DNA of 38,558 nt from Oscillospiraceae bacterium (GTDB lineage: Bacteria > Bacillota > Clostridia > Oscillospirales > QAMX01): positions 1-38,558 of the forward strand of contig SVMB01000026.1 in assembly GCA_015067675.1 (NCBI GenBank), written 5' to 3'. How positions within the stretch are numbered: the first letter of the stretch is position 1; every line of letters starts with the position of its first letter. Made by a program: the position numbers and the translations under genes. The notes under the pieces are model-generated. The model saw only the letters and a list, made by a program, of their open reading frames with translations. It was not told where the DNA came from and did no database searches. This document shows positions 1-8,296 of this stretch, in pieces.

Positions 1-99
1 CTCGCCCCTTCAACCCTCGCCAGGGTCCAACGGACCCTGGACCCGTTTTCCGTGTGCCACGCTGTATCCATTACAGGCATCATCCCGGGTCTTGCATTT
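1..99. repeat. Composite palindromic element, copy F (partial, cut by window edge)
   Basis: This is the outer end of one arm of the long palindromic element described under copy A. Read on the minus strand it begins with AAATGCAAG, then a GGGATGATGCCTGTAATGG stretch, ATACAGCG, and a CAGGGTCC/GGACCCTG hairpin, ending in the conserved GGGTTGAAGGGGCGAG. The same series occurs in the left arms of copies A and D. The rest of the copy lies outside the window. The terminal AAATGCA is 2 nt after the stop codon of the membrane protein gene at 102-755. Confidence 0.85.
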
Positions 100-101
100 C
101 A

Positions 102-755
102 TCATCTGCGCTTCTCCGGGTATGTCGTCGCGGGCACCGGCGTTCTCAGCAGCAAAAATCCCATTCCGGACAACACGCCGCCTACAATCGCCGCAAACAT
201 CATCGCGTCGTTCATCGCGCTCAGCGTCCTTACCCATACCTCGGCATACCGTCCGCTCATCAGCATCCACGCCGCCCAATACGTCACCGCATTCATCAGC
301 GTCCGCACAATCCATACACAGCCCACAGCCAGCGATACCCGCTTCGCGTCCCGGCTGTTCTCCCGGTTCACATACACCACGCACCACGCCGCGGCTCTCA
401 CAAGCCCCGCCGTCAGCACACATACCGCCGTTACATACAGACCCGCCCCGGGAATCATTCCCAGCCCCTGCACCAGCTCCGCCAGCGCAAACGCCGCAAA
501 TGCCGCTTTATCCGGCAGCGACTCCGTTGACCCCGCCGCCAGTACCATCAGTCCAATCACCGCCAGCGCACCGACTCCGTCAGCCGCCACCAGCTCAAAT
601 GTCTGAAATCCCGCCTGCAGCCGCGTCCCGGCAACAAGCCTGCCGATCACCCGGTCGGCTACCGACCATACCGCACTCAGGAAATACAGAATCCCAAGCG
701 CCGTCCCGATCCATGCTCTGCTTCCAAACGGACTCACCGGGGGATTGAGCGCCAT
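102..755 (-). CDS. Small polytopic membrane protein of unknown function
   Basis: The 217-residue product has about six hydrophobic segments (roughly residues 15-32, 48-68, 75-95, 100-122, 140-165 and 175-195), so it should be an integral cytoplasmic-membrane protein. I do not recognise the family. I chose the ATG at 755 because it lies 14 nt after the nrnA stop; an upstream in-frame ATG at 806 would overlap nrnA by 37 bp. It is the last gene of the rimP-nusA-infB operon, which may be only positional. Its TGA stop lies 2 nt before the AAATGCA terminus of repeat copy F. Coding potential is supported by the consistent hydrophobic pattern and operon spacing; the function is open. Confidence 0.7.
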   Translation of the reverse strand: MALNPPVSPFGSRAWIGTALGILYFLSAVWSVADRVIGRLVAGTRLQAGFQTFELVAADGVGALAVIGLMVLAAGSTESLPDKAAFAAFALAELVQGLGMIPGAGLYVTAVCVLTAGLVRAAAWCVVYVNRENSRDAKRVSLAVGCVWIVRTLMNAVTYWAAWMLMSGRYAEVWVRTLSAMNDAMMFAAIVGGVLSGMGFLLLRTPVPATTYPEKRR

Positions 756-769
756 CCCCGCGGAATGGT

Positions 770-1774
770 TTACAGACTCAGCGCTTCCCGCTCTTCGCTC
801 GTCCACGCAAGCTCCTCCTCAAGGCGCATCACCGCGCCCAGCAGTGCTTTACAGGCCTCTTCCATCGTACCGGGGATCGTGCATCCCGCAGCTCTGGGAT
901 GACCGCCGCCGCCAAATTCCCGGGCAATGCGGGCTGCATCCACCGGCGCTTCGGTTCGCACGCTTACCTTGATGCCCTCGGGACGTTCCGTCAGCGTCAG
1001 GCCGATCACCACACCCTTGACACGCCGCGCCCAGGCAGAAACCGCTTCCATGTCGTCGTCGCGGGCGCCGGCTTTGGCAATGACTTCGTTTGTCACCGCC
1101 GCAAGGGCTACAGCCCCCCCGGCGTAATACTGCATGCCGCCGTAAACCGCGCCCTTGAGGTTTGCAGATGCTCTGGACATGGTTTCAAACAGCTTTTTGT
1201 TGAGCTGCGCCATATGGCAGCCCCGATCGATCAGATCCGCCACGATCCGGTGGGTCTGGGCGGAGGTATTGGAGTAGCAGAAGGCGCCCGTATCGGTAGA
1301 AATGGCGATATAGAGGACGTCGGCCATCTCCGGGGTAATTTCGGCGCCCATCAGGCAGAGAATCTGATAAATCAGCTCGCCGTTGGCCGCGCATTCGGGG
1401 TGTACGCAGATATTGGCGGCAAACTCTTCATTGGTGCCGTGATGATCGATGCAGGCATCGATACGTCCGGCGTACACTCCTGCGTTTTCCGTCAGCAGTC
1501 CCGGTGCCGCGATATCCACCGCGACGATACACCCGGGCTCATAGCCCTCCGGGGCATAAAACGCTTCCACGTACTGACCGTAGCGATGGGTCAGGTCGGG
1601 ATTTTGCAGGCAATAGGCTTCCTTGCCCAGGCTGCGCAGCCCGTGCAGGAGCGCAGCGGCGCTGCCCACGGTATCGCCGTCGGGGCGGCGGTGGGTCAGC
1701 ACGAGAAACCGGTCATGGGCAAGCAGATAATCCGCCATTTCCCGTGCGGTCATATTGGGCTTATTCGTCATCAT
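770..1774 (-). CDS. nrnA: DHH/DHHA1 phosphoesterase, NrnA-type oligoribonuclease / pAp phosphatase
   Basis: NrnA degrades short oligoribonucleotides (nanoRNA) and dephosphorylates 3'-phosphoadenosine 5'-phosphate in the cytoplasm. Visible motifs are THRRPDGDT near residues 27-35 (metal-binding motif I), the IDHHGT signature near residues 109-114, and the C-terminal DHHA1 motif GGGHPRAAG near residue 290. The length of about 334 residues is normal for the family. The start is ambiguous among clustered ATGs (1780, 1774, 1771, 1753). I chose 1774 because a GAGG lies 6 nt upstream; this overlaps the rbfA end by 14 bp and implies translational coupling. rbfA-nrnA adjacency is classical in Firmicutes. 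Confidence 0.92.
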   Translation of the reverse strand: MMTNKPNMTAREMADYLLAHDRFLVLTHRRPDGDTVGSAAALLHGLRSLGKEAYCLQNPDLTHRYGQYVEAFYAPEGYEPGCIVAVDIAAPGLLTENAGVYAGRIDACIDHHGTNEEFAANICVHPECAANGELIYQILCLMGAEITPEMADVLYIAISTDTGAFCYSNTSAQTHRIVADLIDRGCHMAQLNKKLFETMSRASANLKGAVYGGMQYYAGGAVALAAVTNEVIAKAGARDDDMEAVSAWARRVKGVVIGLTLTERPEGIKVSVRTEAPVDAARIAREFGGGGHPRAAGCTIPGTMEEACKALLGAVMRLEEELAWTSEEREALSL

Positions 1775-2180
1775 CTTCATCCTCAAGAGCTTCGGCAGCG
1801 GCGGCTTCGGCTTCTTCACGGGCTTTGGCACGCTTCACATCGTCCTCGACCTGACCCAGCAGCTCGAGCATATGCGCACCGCGCTTGATGGAGTCATCGA
1901 TGTGGAAAACAGGTTCCGGAGACGCGCGCAGCGCCAGATTCTGGCTCACGGTACGGCGCAGGTAGCCGGTGGCAGCCTTGAGGCCCTTCATCAGTTCCTT
2001 TTCGCTGGTCTGTGCGCCCATAGAGCTGATATAGACCTTGGCATAGCGCAGGTCGCCGGTCACTTCGCAGCGGGTGATGGTGGTCATACCGCTGACACGG
2101 GGATCCTTGACGGTGCGCAGGGCATCAGCCAGCGCACGCTGATATTCCGCCGAAATGCGGTCAATGCGATTATTCGCCAT
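1761..2180 (-). CDS. rbfA: Ribosome-binding factor A
   Basis: RbfA is a KH-fold assembly factor that binds the 30S subunit during 16S rRNA 5'-end maturation and is needed for cold adaptation. The 139-residue protein shows the family pattern: an N-terminal RIDRISAEYQRALADAL helix, the KDPRVSGMTTITR segment, DLRYAKVYIS, and YLRRTVSQNLALRASPEPVF. The tail is very acidic and Ala/Glu-rich, ending in EDEDDDE. An AAAGGA lies 6 nt upstream of the ATG. An intrinsic-terminator-like hairpin (2221-2254) separates it from infB, so its level may be uncoupled from the upstream genes. Confidence 0.96.
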   Translation of the reverse strand: MANNRIDRISAEYQRALADALRTVKDPRVSGMTTITRCEVTGDLRYAKVYISSMGAQTSEKELMKGLKAATGYLRRTVSQNLALRASPEPVFHIDDSIKRGAHMLELLGQVEDDVKRAKAREEAEAAAAEALEDEDDDE

Positions 2181-2220
2181 TGGTTTTCCTTTCTATTCTA
2201 AAGAACGGTTAATTTCAGAT

Positions 2221-2254
2221 TAAAAAGAGGCCGCCGCTTGCCACGGCGGCCTCT
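2221..2254 (-). terminator. Intrinsic terminator between infB and rbfA
   Basis: On the minus strand an 11-bp perfect stem AGAGGCCGCCG / CGGCGGCCTCT with a 7-nt loop is followed directly by TTTTTA. It lies inside an otherwise continuous operon, 59 bp after the infB stop and 40 bp before the rbfA ATG. I see no strong promoter between it and rbfA, so partial readthrough or a post-transcriptional role is likely. Confidence 0.85.
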
Positions 2255-2312
2255 GAACAGTATCGGTTGATATCCCGGAAATTACTCCACGGGAGTTTAC
2301 TCCACGTGAGTG

Positions 2313-5042
2313 TTACTCACGAATTTCCTCGATGATATAGGCTTCGATCACGTCGTCAACCTTGATGTCGTTGTACTTTTCAACGCTCAGGCCGCATTCG
2401 TAACCGGAGGCGACTTCCTTGACGTCGTCCTTGAAGCGCTTGAGGGAAGCCAGTTCGCCTTCGTGGATAACCACGCCGTCGCGGACAACGCGCACCTTGG
2501 CGTTGCGCACGATCTTGCCGTTCTGCACGTAGCAGCCGGCGATGGTGCCCACACCGGAGACCTTGAAGATCTGGCGGACCTGCACATGGCCGATGGTAGC
2601 CTCGCGGAACTTGGGCGCGAGCATACCCTTCATGGCAGCTTCCATCTCTTCCAGACAGTCATAGATGACGCGGTACATACGCATATCGACGCCGTCGGCA
2701 TGAGCCGCGGCTTCGGCAGCGATGCTGGGACGGACGTTGAAGCCGACAATGACGGCGTTGGAGGCATTGGCCAGCATGACGTCGGACTCGTTGACGGCAC
2801 CGGCGGCAGCATGGATAACCTTCACGCGCACTTCTTCGTTGGACAGCTTCTCCAGGGAGGCCTTCACCGCTTCGGCAGTACCGGTAACGTCTGCCTTGAC
2901 GATGATGTTGAATTCCTTCATTTCGCCTTCCTTAATATAGTCAAACAGGGAGTCCAGGCTGACGCGCTGGATGGCGTTGGCAGCCTCGGCCTTTTCCTCT
3001 TCCTTACGCTGCTCGACGAGTTCACGCGCCATGCGCTCATCGTCAACGGCGTAGAACAGGTCGCCGGCGCTGGGAACCTCGGACAGACCGATGATCTCGG
3101 CAGGCACGGAAGGACCGGCGGAGTCAATGCGCTTGCCCTTATAGTCGGTCATGACACGCACGTGACCAACGCTCTTGCCGGCGATGATGATGTCGCCGGA
3201 ATGCAGCGTACCGTTCTGAACCAGGACGGTGGCCACAGGGCCGCGGCCCTTATCCAGACGGGCTTCGATAACGGTACCCTTGGCTGCACGGTCGGGATTG
3301 GCCTTGAGGTCCATCATGTCGGCGGTCAGCAGAACCATCTCCAGCAGGTTTTCGATACCCTCGCCGAGAAGCGCGGAGATCGGGCAGCAGATGGTATCGC
3401 CGCCCCACTGTTCGGGCACGAGGCCATGCTCGGTGAGCTGGTTGAGGATACGGTCGGGCTGGGCATTGTGCTTATCGATCTTATTGATGGCGACAACGAT
3501 GGGGGCATTGGCAGCCTTGGCATGGTTGATCGCCTCGATGGTCTGGGGCATGATACCGTCGTCAGCGGCAACGACGAGGATAACGACGTCGGTGACGGAG
3601 GCGCCGCGGGCACGCATGGAGGTAAAGGCGGCGTGACCGGGGGTATCCAGGAAGGTGATGTCGCGGCCGTTAAGGGTAACACGGTAAGCACCGATGTGCT
3701 GGGTGATACCGCCGGCCTCACCGGAGGCAACGTTGGTGCGGCGGATGGAGTCCAGCAGAGAGGTCTTACCATGGTCAACGTGACCCATGACGACGACGAC
3801 GGGGCTTCTGGGCTGGAGGTTTTCATCGGCATCCTCGGTGTTGTCGATGAGGCGATCCTCGATGGTCATGATGACTTCGTGCTCAACCTTGGCGCCAAAC
3901 TCCATGGCGACCAGAGACGCGGTATCGAAGTCGATGAACTGAGAGACGCTGGCCATGATGCCCAGCTTCATCAGCTGCTTGATGACATCGGCGGCGGTCT
4001 TCTTCAGACGGGTAGCCAGCTCACCCACGGCGATTTCGTCGGGGATCATGACCTTGAGCACGGTCTTGCGGGCGACTTCCTGCTGATGCAGCTTCTTGAG
4101 CTTGTCGGCCTCTTCCTGACGGCGCTTGTTGCCAAAGCCCTTCTTGTCGTTGTTCTTCTTGGTGAGCTTCTGCTTGCTGGCACCGGCGGAATTGGCAAGC
4201 TGATCGGGCACGAACTTGTCAACACGCTCGTCGTAGCGCTCCAGATTGACGGAGGCGCCGCGGGTATCGATCTTGTGGCCCTTGGACTTTTCCTCAGCCG
4301 CGGTCACGACCACGGGACGGTCGTCATCCTGACGGCCGGACAGCGTGATGGTATTGGCACGGGGCTGTTCCTGCTTTTTGGGCTCCTGCTTCTTGGGCTC
4401 AGGCTTTCTGGGCTGCATTGCGGGCTGGGCGTTGTCGAAACGATTACGCCGCTCACCGCGGTTGTTCTGGGGATTGAGAGGCTTGGCGCCGGGCGCCGCC
4501 TTGGGCTTCTCCTCCTGCATTTTCTGCTCCACCGCTTCCTGTTTCTGCATTTCTTCGGGCTTGACTGCTTCGGCAGCCTTGGGCTGCTCCGGCGTCACGA
4601 CGGGCTCGGCCTTGACTTCGGGTTTGACCTCAGGCGCGGGCTCGGGCTTCACTTCGGGCTTGATTTCGGGCTTGGGTTCTTCAGCCTTGACTTCCGGCTT
4701 CACCTCAGGCTTGGGTTCTGCCTTGGGTGCGGACTTGGTTTCCTGCTTTTTGGATTCAGGCTTTGCCTGCTTGGGCTCAGGCTTCGTCTCTGCCTTGGCA
4801 GGCTTTTCCGCTTCCTTCTTCTCGGTGCGCGGAGTGGTAGCCTGCTCACGCAGCAGCGCCTGGATATCGGCGGTCTGATTCTCAGCGGTCAGACGGTCGA
4901 AGAGGTAATTGAGCTGATCGGGCTCGAGTACCTGCATATGGTTCTTGGGGATGATTCCGTACTCACCCAGAAGCTCAACAATCCGCTTTGACGGCATATT
5001 GAAGTCCTTTGCCATCTCGTGGATGCGGTATTTCACATTCAT
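2313..5042 (-). CDS. infB: Translation initiation factor IF-2
   Basis: IF-2 is the GTPase that delivers fMet-tRNA to the 30S subunit and promotes subunit joining. The 909-residue protein starts with an IF2_N module (residues 1-50, [20 protein letters not shown]). A long, low-complexity Lys/Pro/Glu/Ala linker (about 60-320) follows, then a second IF2_N-like module (about 330-390). The G domain has GHVDHGKTS near 418 (P-loop), DTPGHAAF near 465 and NKIDKH near 520, and domains II-IV follow. The linker is built of KPE-type repeats and is probably disordered. The ATG overlaps the ylxQ stop by 4 bp, with AAGGAGG 9 nt upstream. The stop codon lies in the loop of a short hairpin CGTGAGT-AAC-ACTCACG. 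Confidence 0.98.
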   Translation of the reverse strand: MNVKYRIHEMAKDFNMPSKRIVELLGEYGIIPKNHMQVLEPDQLNYLFDRLTAENQTADIQALLREQATTPRTEKKEAEKPAKAETKPEPKQAKPESKKQETKSAPKAEPKPEVKPEVKAEEPKPEIKPEVKPEPAPEVKPEVKAEPVVTPEQPKAAEAVKPEEMQKQEAVEQKMQEEKPKAAPGAKPLNPQNNRGERRNRFDNAQPAMQPRKPEPKKQEPKKQEQPRANTITLSGRQDDDRPVVVTAAEEKSKGHKIDTRGASVNLERYDERVDKFVPDQLANSAGASKQKLTKKNNDKKGFGNKRRQEEADKLKKLHQQEVARKTVLKVMIPDEIAVGELATRLKKTAADVIKQLMKLGIMASVSQFIDFDTASLVAMEFGAKVEHEVIMTIEDRLIDNTEDADENLQPRSPVVVVMGHVDHGKTSLLDSIRRTNVASGEAGGITQHIGAYRVTLNGRDITFLDTPGHAAFTSMRARGASVTDVVILVVAADDGIMPQTIEAINHAKAANAPIVVAINKIDKHNAQPDRILNQLTEHGLVPEQWGGDTICCPISALLGEGIENLLEMVLLTADMMDLKANPDRAAKGTVIEARLDKGRGPVATVLVQNGTLHSGDIIIAGKSVGHVRVMTDYKGKRIDSAGPSVPAEIIGLSEVPSAGDLFYAVDDERMARELVEQRKEEEKAEAANAIQRVSLDSLFDYIKEGEMKEFNIIVKADVTGTAEAVKASLEKLSNEEVRVKVIHAAAGAVNESDVMLANASNAVIVGFNVRPSIAAEAAAHADGVDMRMYRVIYDCLEEMEAAMKGMLAPKFREATIGHVQVRQIFKVSGVGTIAGCYVQNGKIVRNAKVRVVRDGVVIHEGELASLKRFKDDVKEVASGYECGLSVEKYNDIKVDDVIEAYIIEEIRE

Positions 5043-5809
5043 TTCGTCTTACCTCCCTTTCCGTGCGCAGAGCTGCGGCTGCTGTAGCTTCCGCCGTTCT
5101 GCTTACCTTTGCTTCCCTGCCTGCTGTTATAGCCGCCGGACTGATAACCGGACTTATAGCCGCCGTAACCGGCCTTTCCGGCCTTTTTCTCGGCATCTTC
5201 CCGGCGTCTGTCACCGATGGAAACCGCCGTTTTCTGGCGGCCCGGTGCCTTTCCGTAAACCTTCTTCGGCTTATAGTCCGGTACGTAGGTACGCACGTCC
5301 GAATCCCGCTTTTCATAGGTCACGGACTTTTCTTCCGCCTTCGGCTTGCTCTTTTCGGCGTTCTGCACGGCCTGATTGCGGGCCTTGAAGGGATGCTTTT
5401 TGGCATCCTTTTCTTCCTTGCGCTTTTTCTTCTGTTCTTCCACGAGGCGCTCGGCCTTCTGCGTCATTTTCTCACGCGCGGCAATGAGCTCTTCATTATC
5501 GGGATTTTCCTCGCAGGCAAGTTCCAGAAAGCGTGCGGCGAAGCCGATATCGCACACGGCGATGACCGCGGCGGATGCACGGCCCAGGCTCTCGCCCAGC
5601 TCGCTCTTGGTCACCTTCAGATGCACCACCGGCACATTCACTTCACCGGCCAGACGTTCAAACCGCCGTACCGTATTGTCTGCGGCGTCACTTGCAAGGG
5701 CTGTGACTCTGGCGTCGCCGTAGGTCAGTGCATCGGTAACCGGTTCGTCGCCCACAGACAGGCGTCCGGCCTTTTTCATCAGCCCAAACAGTAGAAGCTG
5801 TTTATCCAA
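5039..5809 (-). CDS. ylxQ: YlxQ-type L7Ae-family RNA-binding protein with long basic tail
   Basis: Residues 1-100 form an L7Ae/L30e-like fold ([17 protein letters not shown], then DNTVRRF, a SELGESLGR segment and the AAVIAVCD strand), the kink-turn-binding family found between rnpM and infB in Firmicutes. YlxQ is normally about 100 residues. This protein has 256, with a roughly 150-residue charged then Gly/Tyr/Ser/Lys-rich extension ending in [14 protein letters not shown]-like sequence. The tail is probably disordered and RNA-binding. Translation appears to begin at a TTG (5809) with GGAGG 11 nt upstream; the next in-frame ATG would delete the first strand. It overlaps infB by 4 bp. Confidence 0.88.
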   Translation of the reverse strand: MDKQLLLFGLMKKAGRLSVGDEPVTDALTYGDARVTALASDAADNTVRRFERLAGEVNVPVVHLKVTKSELGESLGRASAAVIAVCDIGFAARFLELACEENPDNEELIAAREKMTQKAERLVEEQKKKRKEEKDAKKHPFKARNQAVQNAEKSKPKAEEKSVTYEKRDSDVRTYVPDYKPKKVYGKAPGRQKTAVSIGDRRREDAEKKAGKAGYGGYKSGYQSGGYNSRQGSKGKQNGGSYSSRSSAHGKGGKTK

Positions 5810-5812
5810 AAC

Positions 5813-6088
5813 TCAGATTTCCTCCATTTCCCGGGAAAGAGCGTCATATACCTCGTCGGGTACCGGGCACTCAAAGGCGCGCTCCAGCGCGCGGCTCTTG
5901 CGGATCTTCTGCAGGCAGGCAGGATCCGGGCACAGATAGGCTCCGCGCCCGGGCTTTTTCCCCCGGGCGTCCAGCGAAAGCTCGCCCTCGGGGGAACGAA
6001 CCACGCGGATCAGCTCTTTCTTCGGTTTATGCTCCCGGCAGCCAAGACATTGCCGCACGGGCACCTTTTTCGGTTTATTCATAGTCAT
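5813..6088 (-). CDS. rnpM: YlxR/RnpM family RNA-binding protein (DUF448)
   Basis: This 91-residue protein carries the DUF448 signature: VRQCLGCREHKPKKELIRVV near the N-terminus and KPGRGAYLCPDPACLQKIRK in the middle. The family binds RNA, and in Bacillus subtilis it is described as a modulator of RNase P (RnpM, formerly YlxR). It lies 2 nt after the nusA stop and 3 nt before ylxQ, the usual place. Two in-frame ATGs (6088 and 6082) are both possible starts. No clear ribosome-binding site is visible, so coupling to nusA translation is likely. Confidence 0.94.
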   Translation of the reverse strand: MTMNKPKKVPVRQCLGCREHKPKKELIRVVRSPEGELSLDARGKKPGRGAYLCPDPACLQKIRKSRALERAFECPVPDEVYDALSREMEEI

Positions 6089-6090
6089 TT

Positions 6091-7368
6091 TCAGGCATTA
6101 AAGATATCATCAACCAGGCCGTCGAGGTTGGCAACGGGCTCGGCCTTTTCTTCATTCTTCACCGGCTCTTCCGCAGCGGCTTCAATCACTTCTTCGGCGG
6201 CTTCAGCGGCTTCCGGCTCAGGCTGACGGTAAAATTCCTCAGGCAGAGGCTCGGCGGCATCCTGGGACTTGGACTTGATATCGATCTTGACGCCGGTCAG
6301 GCGCACGGCGAGGCGGGCATTCTGGCCTTCCTTACCGATGGCCAGGGAGAGCTGATCGTCCGGCACGACCGCGCGGCAGGACTTGCCGTCGGCGGCAACA
6401 TCCACGCGCAGAACGCTGGCGGGCTGCAGAGCCGCGCCCACGAACTGGGCCACATCCTCGGACCAGCGCACGATGTCGATCTTCTCACCGCGCAGCTCGT
6501 TGACAACGGCGTTGACACGCTCGCCTCTGGGGCCGACGCAGGCGCCGATGGGATCCACGTCGGGATTGGCAGACCAGACAGCCATCTTCGTGCGGCTGCC
6601 GCCCTCACGGGAGATGCTGCGGATCTCAACCAGACCTTCGCTGATTTCGGGCACATTGAGCTCAAACAGGCGCTTGACAAGGCCGGGATGGGTACGGGAG
6701 ATGAGAACTCTCGGACGGCCGCGGTCGGTCTTGACCTCGACGACATAAACGCGGATGCGCTCGCCCTCGTTGAGGACTTCGCCGCGGATCTGCTCGCTGG
6801 CAGTGAGGACAGCCTCGGTCTTTTCACCGTTGGACTGGCGCATGGACTCCATTTCAAGGATCAGATTGCCGTTGCGGGGATCCACACGGCTGACCACGGC
6901 AGGCAGGATCTCATGCTCATTGGCGGTGAAGCGCTGATACAGCGCGCCCTGCTCGGCCTCGCGGATGCCCTGGATGATGACCTGCTTGGCGGTCTGGGCG
7001 GCGATGCGGCCGAAGTCCATGGTCTTGATCTCAACATTGAGGACGCTGCCCATTTCGGCGGCAGGGAACATCTCGCGGGCTTCCTCAAGGGTCATTTCCT
7101 CGTAGGGCTCAAAAATATCTTCCACGACGGTCTTGCGTGCATAGAGCCGGAAGGTCTTTTTCTTCTCGTCGGGCTCGAACACCACATTTTCGGGAGCTCC
7201 GGGATTATCACGGCGGTAGGCGGTCAGCAGAGCCTGACCGATCTTCTCCAGCATATATTCCTTGGAGATGCCTTTTTCCTTCTCCAGAATTTCCAGAGCG
7301 GCGAACAGCTCCGCCTGATTCTTCTTCTCGGGGCTCAGCTTGCCGCCCGACTTTTTCTCCTTGCGCAT
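6091..7368 (-). CDS. nusA: Transcription termination/antitermination factor NusA
   Basis: NusA binds RNA polymerase and modulates pausing, intrinsic termination and antitermination. The 425-residue product has the N-terminal RNAP-binding domain (ELFAALEILEKEKGISKEY near residue 20). The S1 domain lies in the region around 130-200, and two KH domains follow (VGPRGERVNAVVNELRGEKI near 260 and SLAIGKEGQNARLAVRLTG near 335). The tail is acidic and Ala/Glu-rich; the extra C-terminal repeats of Escherichia coli NusA are absent, as is usual in Firmicutes. The ATG at 7368 was chosen because conserved homology begins just after it. The open frame extends 66 codons further upstream through the end of rimP without family resemblance. 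Confidence 0.97.
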   Translation of the reverse strand: MRKEKKSGGKLSPEKKNQAELFAALEILEKEKGISKEYMLEKIGQALLTAYRRDNPGAPENVVFEPDEKKKTFRLYARKTVVEDIFEPYEEMTLEEAREMFPAAEMGSVLNVEIKTMDFGRIAAQTAKQVIIQGIREAEQGALYQRFTANEHEILPAVVSRVDPRNGNLILEMESMRQSNGEKTEAVLTASEQIRGEVLNEGERIRVYVVEVKTDRGRPRVLISRTHPGLVKRLFELNVPEISEGLVEIRSISREGGSRTKMAVWSANPDVDPIGACVGPRGERVNAVVNELRGEKIDIVRWSEDVAQFVGAALQPASVLRVDVAADGKSCRAVVPDDQLSLAIGKEGQNARLAVRLTGVKIDIKSKSQDAAEPLPEEFYRQPEPEAAEAAEEVIEAAAEEPVKNEEKAEPVANLDGLVDDIFNA

Positions 7369-7411
7369 CTTTTGTCGTTTATCCTCTTTCCTCTTACTGG
7401 GTGCCGCCGAC

Positions 7412-7960
7412 TCACACGGAGCCGTCGAGAGGCTCTTCATCGTCCTCTTCGTCGCTAAGCAGCACATCTTCCTCAATATAAATGGTCTTGACCTGAGCAA
7501 TCTGCCCGGGTTCCCAGCGTTTCTCCTCTTCCTCGACGGTGGTGATGGTAACGGCACCGTCCTCATAGGCGGTCAGTACGCCCTGCCAGATACGCTGCTC
7601 TTCCTGACCGGGATAGAGCCTGACCTCGACGGGACTGCCCATGAACGCCGCAAAGTGCGCAGGCAGACGCAGCACGCGGGGCTGACCGGAGCTGGACACG
7701 CTGAAGGTATAGGGCACATCGATGGGATCATACCGGTCCAGCAGCGGATCCACGGCGCGGCTGACCTTTTCGCAGTCCTCAACGCTCACCACGCCCTCAG
7801 GGCGGTCGATAAAGAGCGTCAGCTCATAAAGCGTACCGACTTTTTCAAAGATCACATCCCAGAGAACCAGGCCGAAATTCTCGACCTCCGGCTGTGCAAA
7901 CGCCCAGACCTTCTGAGCCACGTTGCCGGATGTGTTTTTAACAGGTTTTTTTCCAGCCAC
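7412..7960 (-). CDS. rimP: Ribosome maturation factor RimP
   Basis: RimP (DUF150) is a 30S assembly factor acting early with S12 and S19. The 182-residue product shows the family pattern: VENFGLVLWDVIFEK near the N-terminus, LTLFIDRPEGVVSVEDCE, the LDRYDPIDVPYTFSVSSSG motif and the C-terminal SH3-like domain. I chose the GTG at 7960: AAAGAGG lies 6 nt upstream and homology starts right after it, whereas the more distal ATG at 8056 lies inside the leader hairpins. It is the first gene of the operon; a consensus promoter is at 8079-8107. Confidence 0.95.
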   Translation of the reverse strand: MAGKKPVKNTSGNVAQKVWAFAQPEVENFGLVLWDVIFEKVGTLYELTLFIDRPEGVVSVEDCEKVSRAVDPLLDRYDPIDVPYTFSVSSSGQPRVLRLPAHFAAFMGSPVEVRLYPGQEEQRIWQGVLTAYEDGAVTITTVEEEEKRWEPGQIAQVKTIYIEEDVLLSDEEDDEEPLDGSV

Positions 7961-7982
7961 AGCAAACCTCTTTCTTTCACGC

Positions 7983-8049
7983 CGGATGCACTGCAGCGGC
8001 ATCCGAAATACCCCAATGAAGACAGAAGAACAGGTCTTTCGACCTGCTC
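7983..8049 (-). promoter_or_regulatory. Leader of the rimP-nusA-infB operon with two hairpins
   Basis: Between promoter and rimP the minus strand holds two clear stem-loops. The first (8028-8049) is a 9-bp stem GAGCAGGTC/GACCTGTTC closed by a GAAA tetraloop. The second (7983-8005) is a 7-bp stem CGGATGC/GCATCCG with a 9-nt loop. Neither is followed by a T-run, so they do not look like terminators. They could be RNase sites, protein-binding sites or part of NusA feedback; this is inference. Confidence 0.7.
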
Positions 8050-8078
8050 CTCTCATACTTCAACTATCATCATAAGGT

Positions 8079-8107
8079 ATTATAGCACGCTTTCACCCGC
8101 ATTGCAA
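8079..8107 (-). promoter_or_regulatory. Sigma-A promoter of the rimP operon
   Basis: On the minus strand, TTGCAA (8102-8107), a 17-bp spacer and a perfect TATAAT (8079-8084) lie about 120 bp upstream of rimP. This is close to the consensus. Confidence 0.85.
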
Positions 8108-8230
8108 GCATTATTTTGCCGTAATCGGGCGCAGTTTATGAGGGAAAGCTGTGATTTCCAACGAAAACCGCTGAGCGGTACGTTCCGGGGGGCGGCGGCA
8201 TTGCGTCCGATTCCCGCAATCCGTCCCTGA

Positions 8231-8265
8231 AAAAGGGGGGCATCTTCGATGAAGATGCCCCCTTT
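8231..8265 (-). terminator. Intrinsic terminator, possibly bidirectional
   Basis: A stem GGGGGCATCTTC / GAAGATGCCCCC with a 3-nt loop is flanked by AAA and TTT on one side and an A/T run on the other. On the minus strand it follows the ceramidase-like gene by about 32 bp and ends in TTTTTTC. The remaining sequence up to the rimP promoter (8108-8230) shows nothing I recognise. Confidence 0.85.
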
Positions 8266-8296
8266 GCGCTCACATTTCCGGATAACCGAAAACTCT

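Noticed and set aside
2310-4991. Very long antisense open frame (893 codons) opposite infB
   Set aside because: It is a mirror of the codon bias of infB, a common effect in GC-rich genes; it has no ribosome-binding site or recognisable domain.
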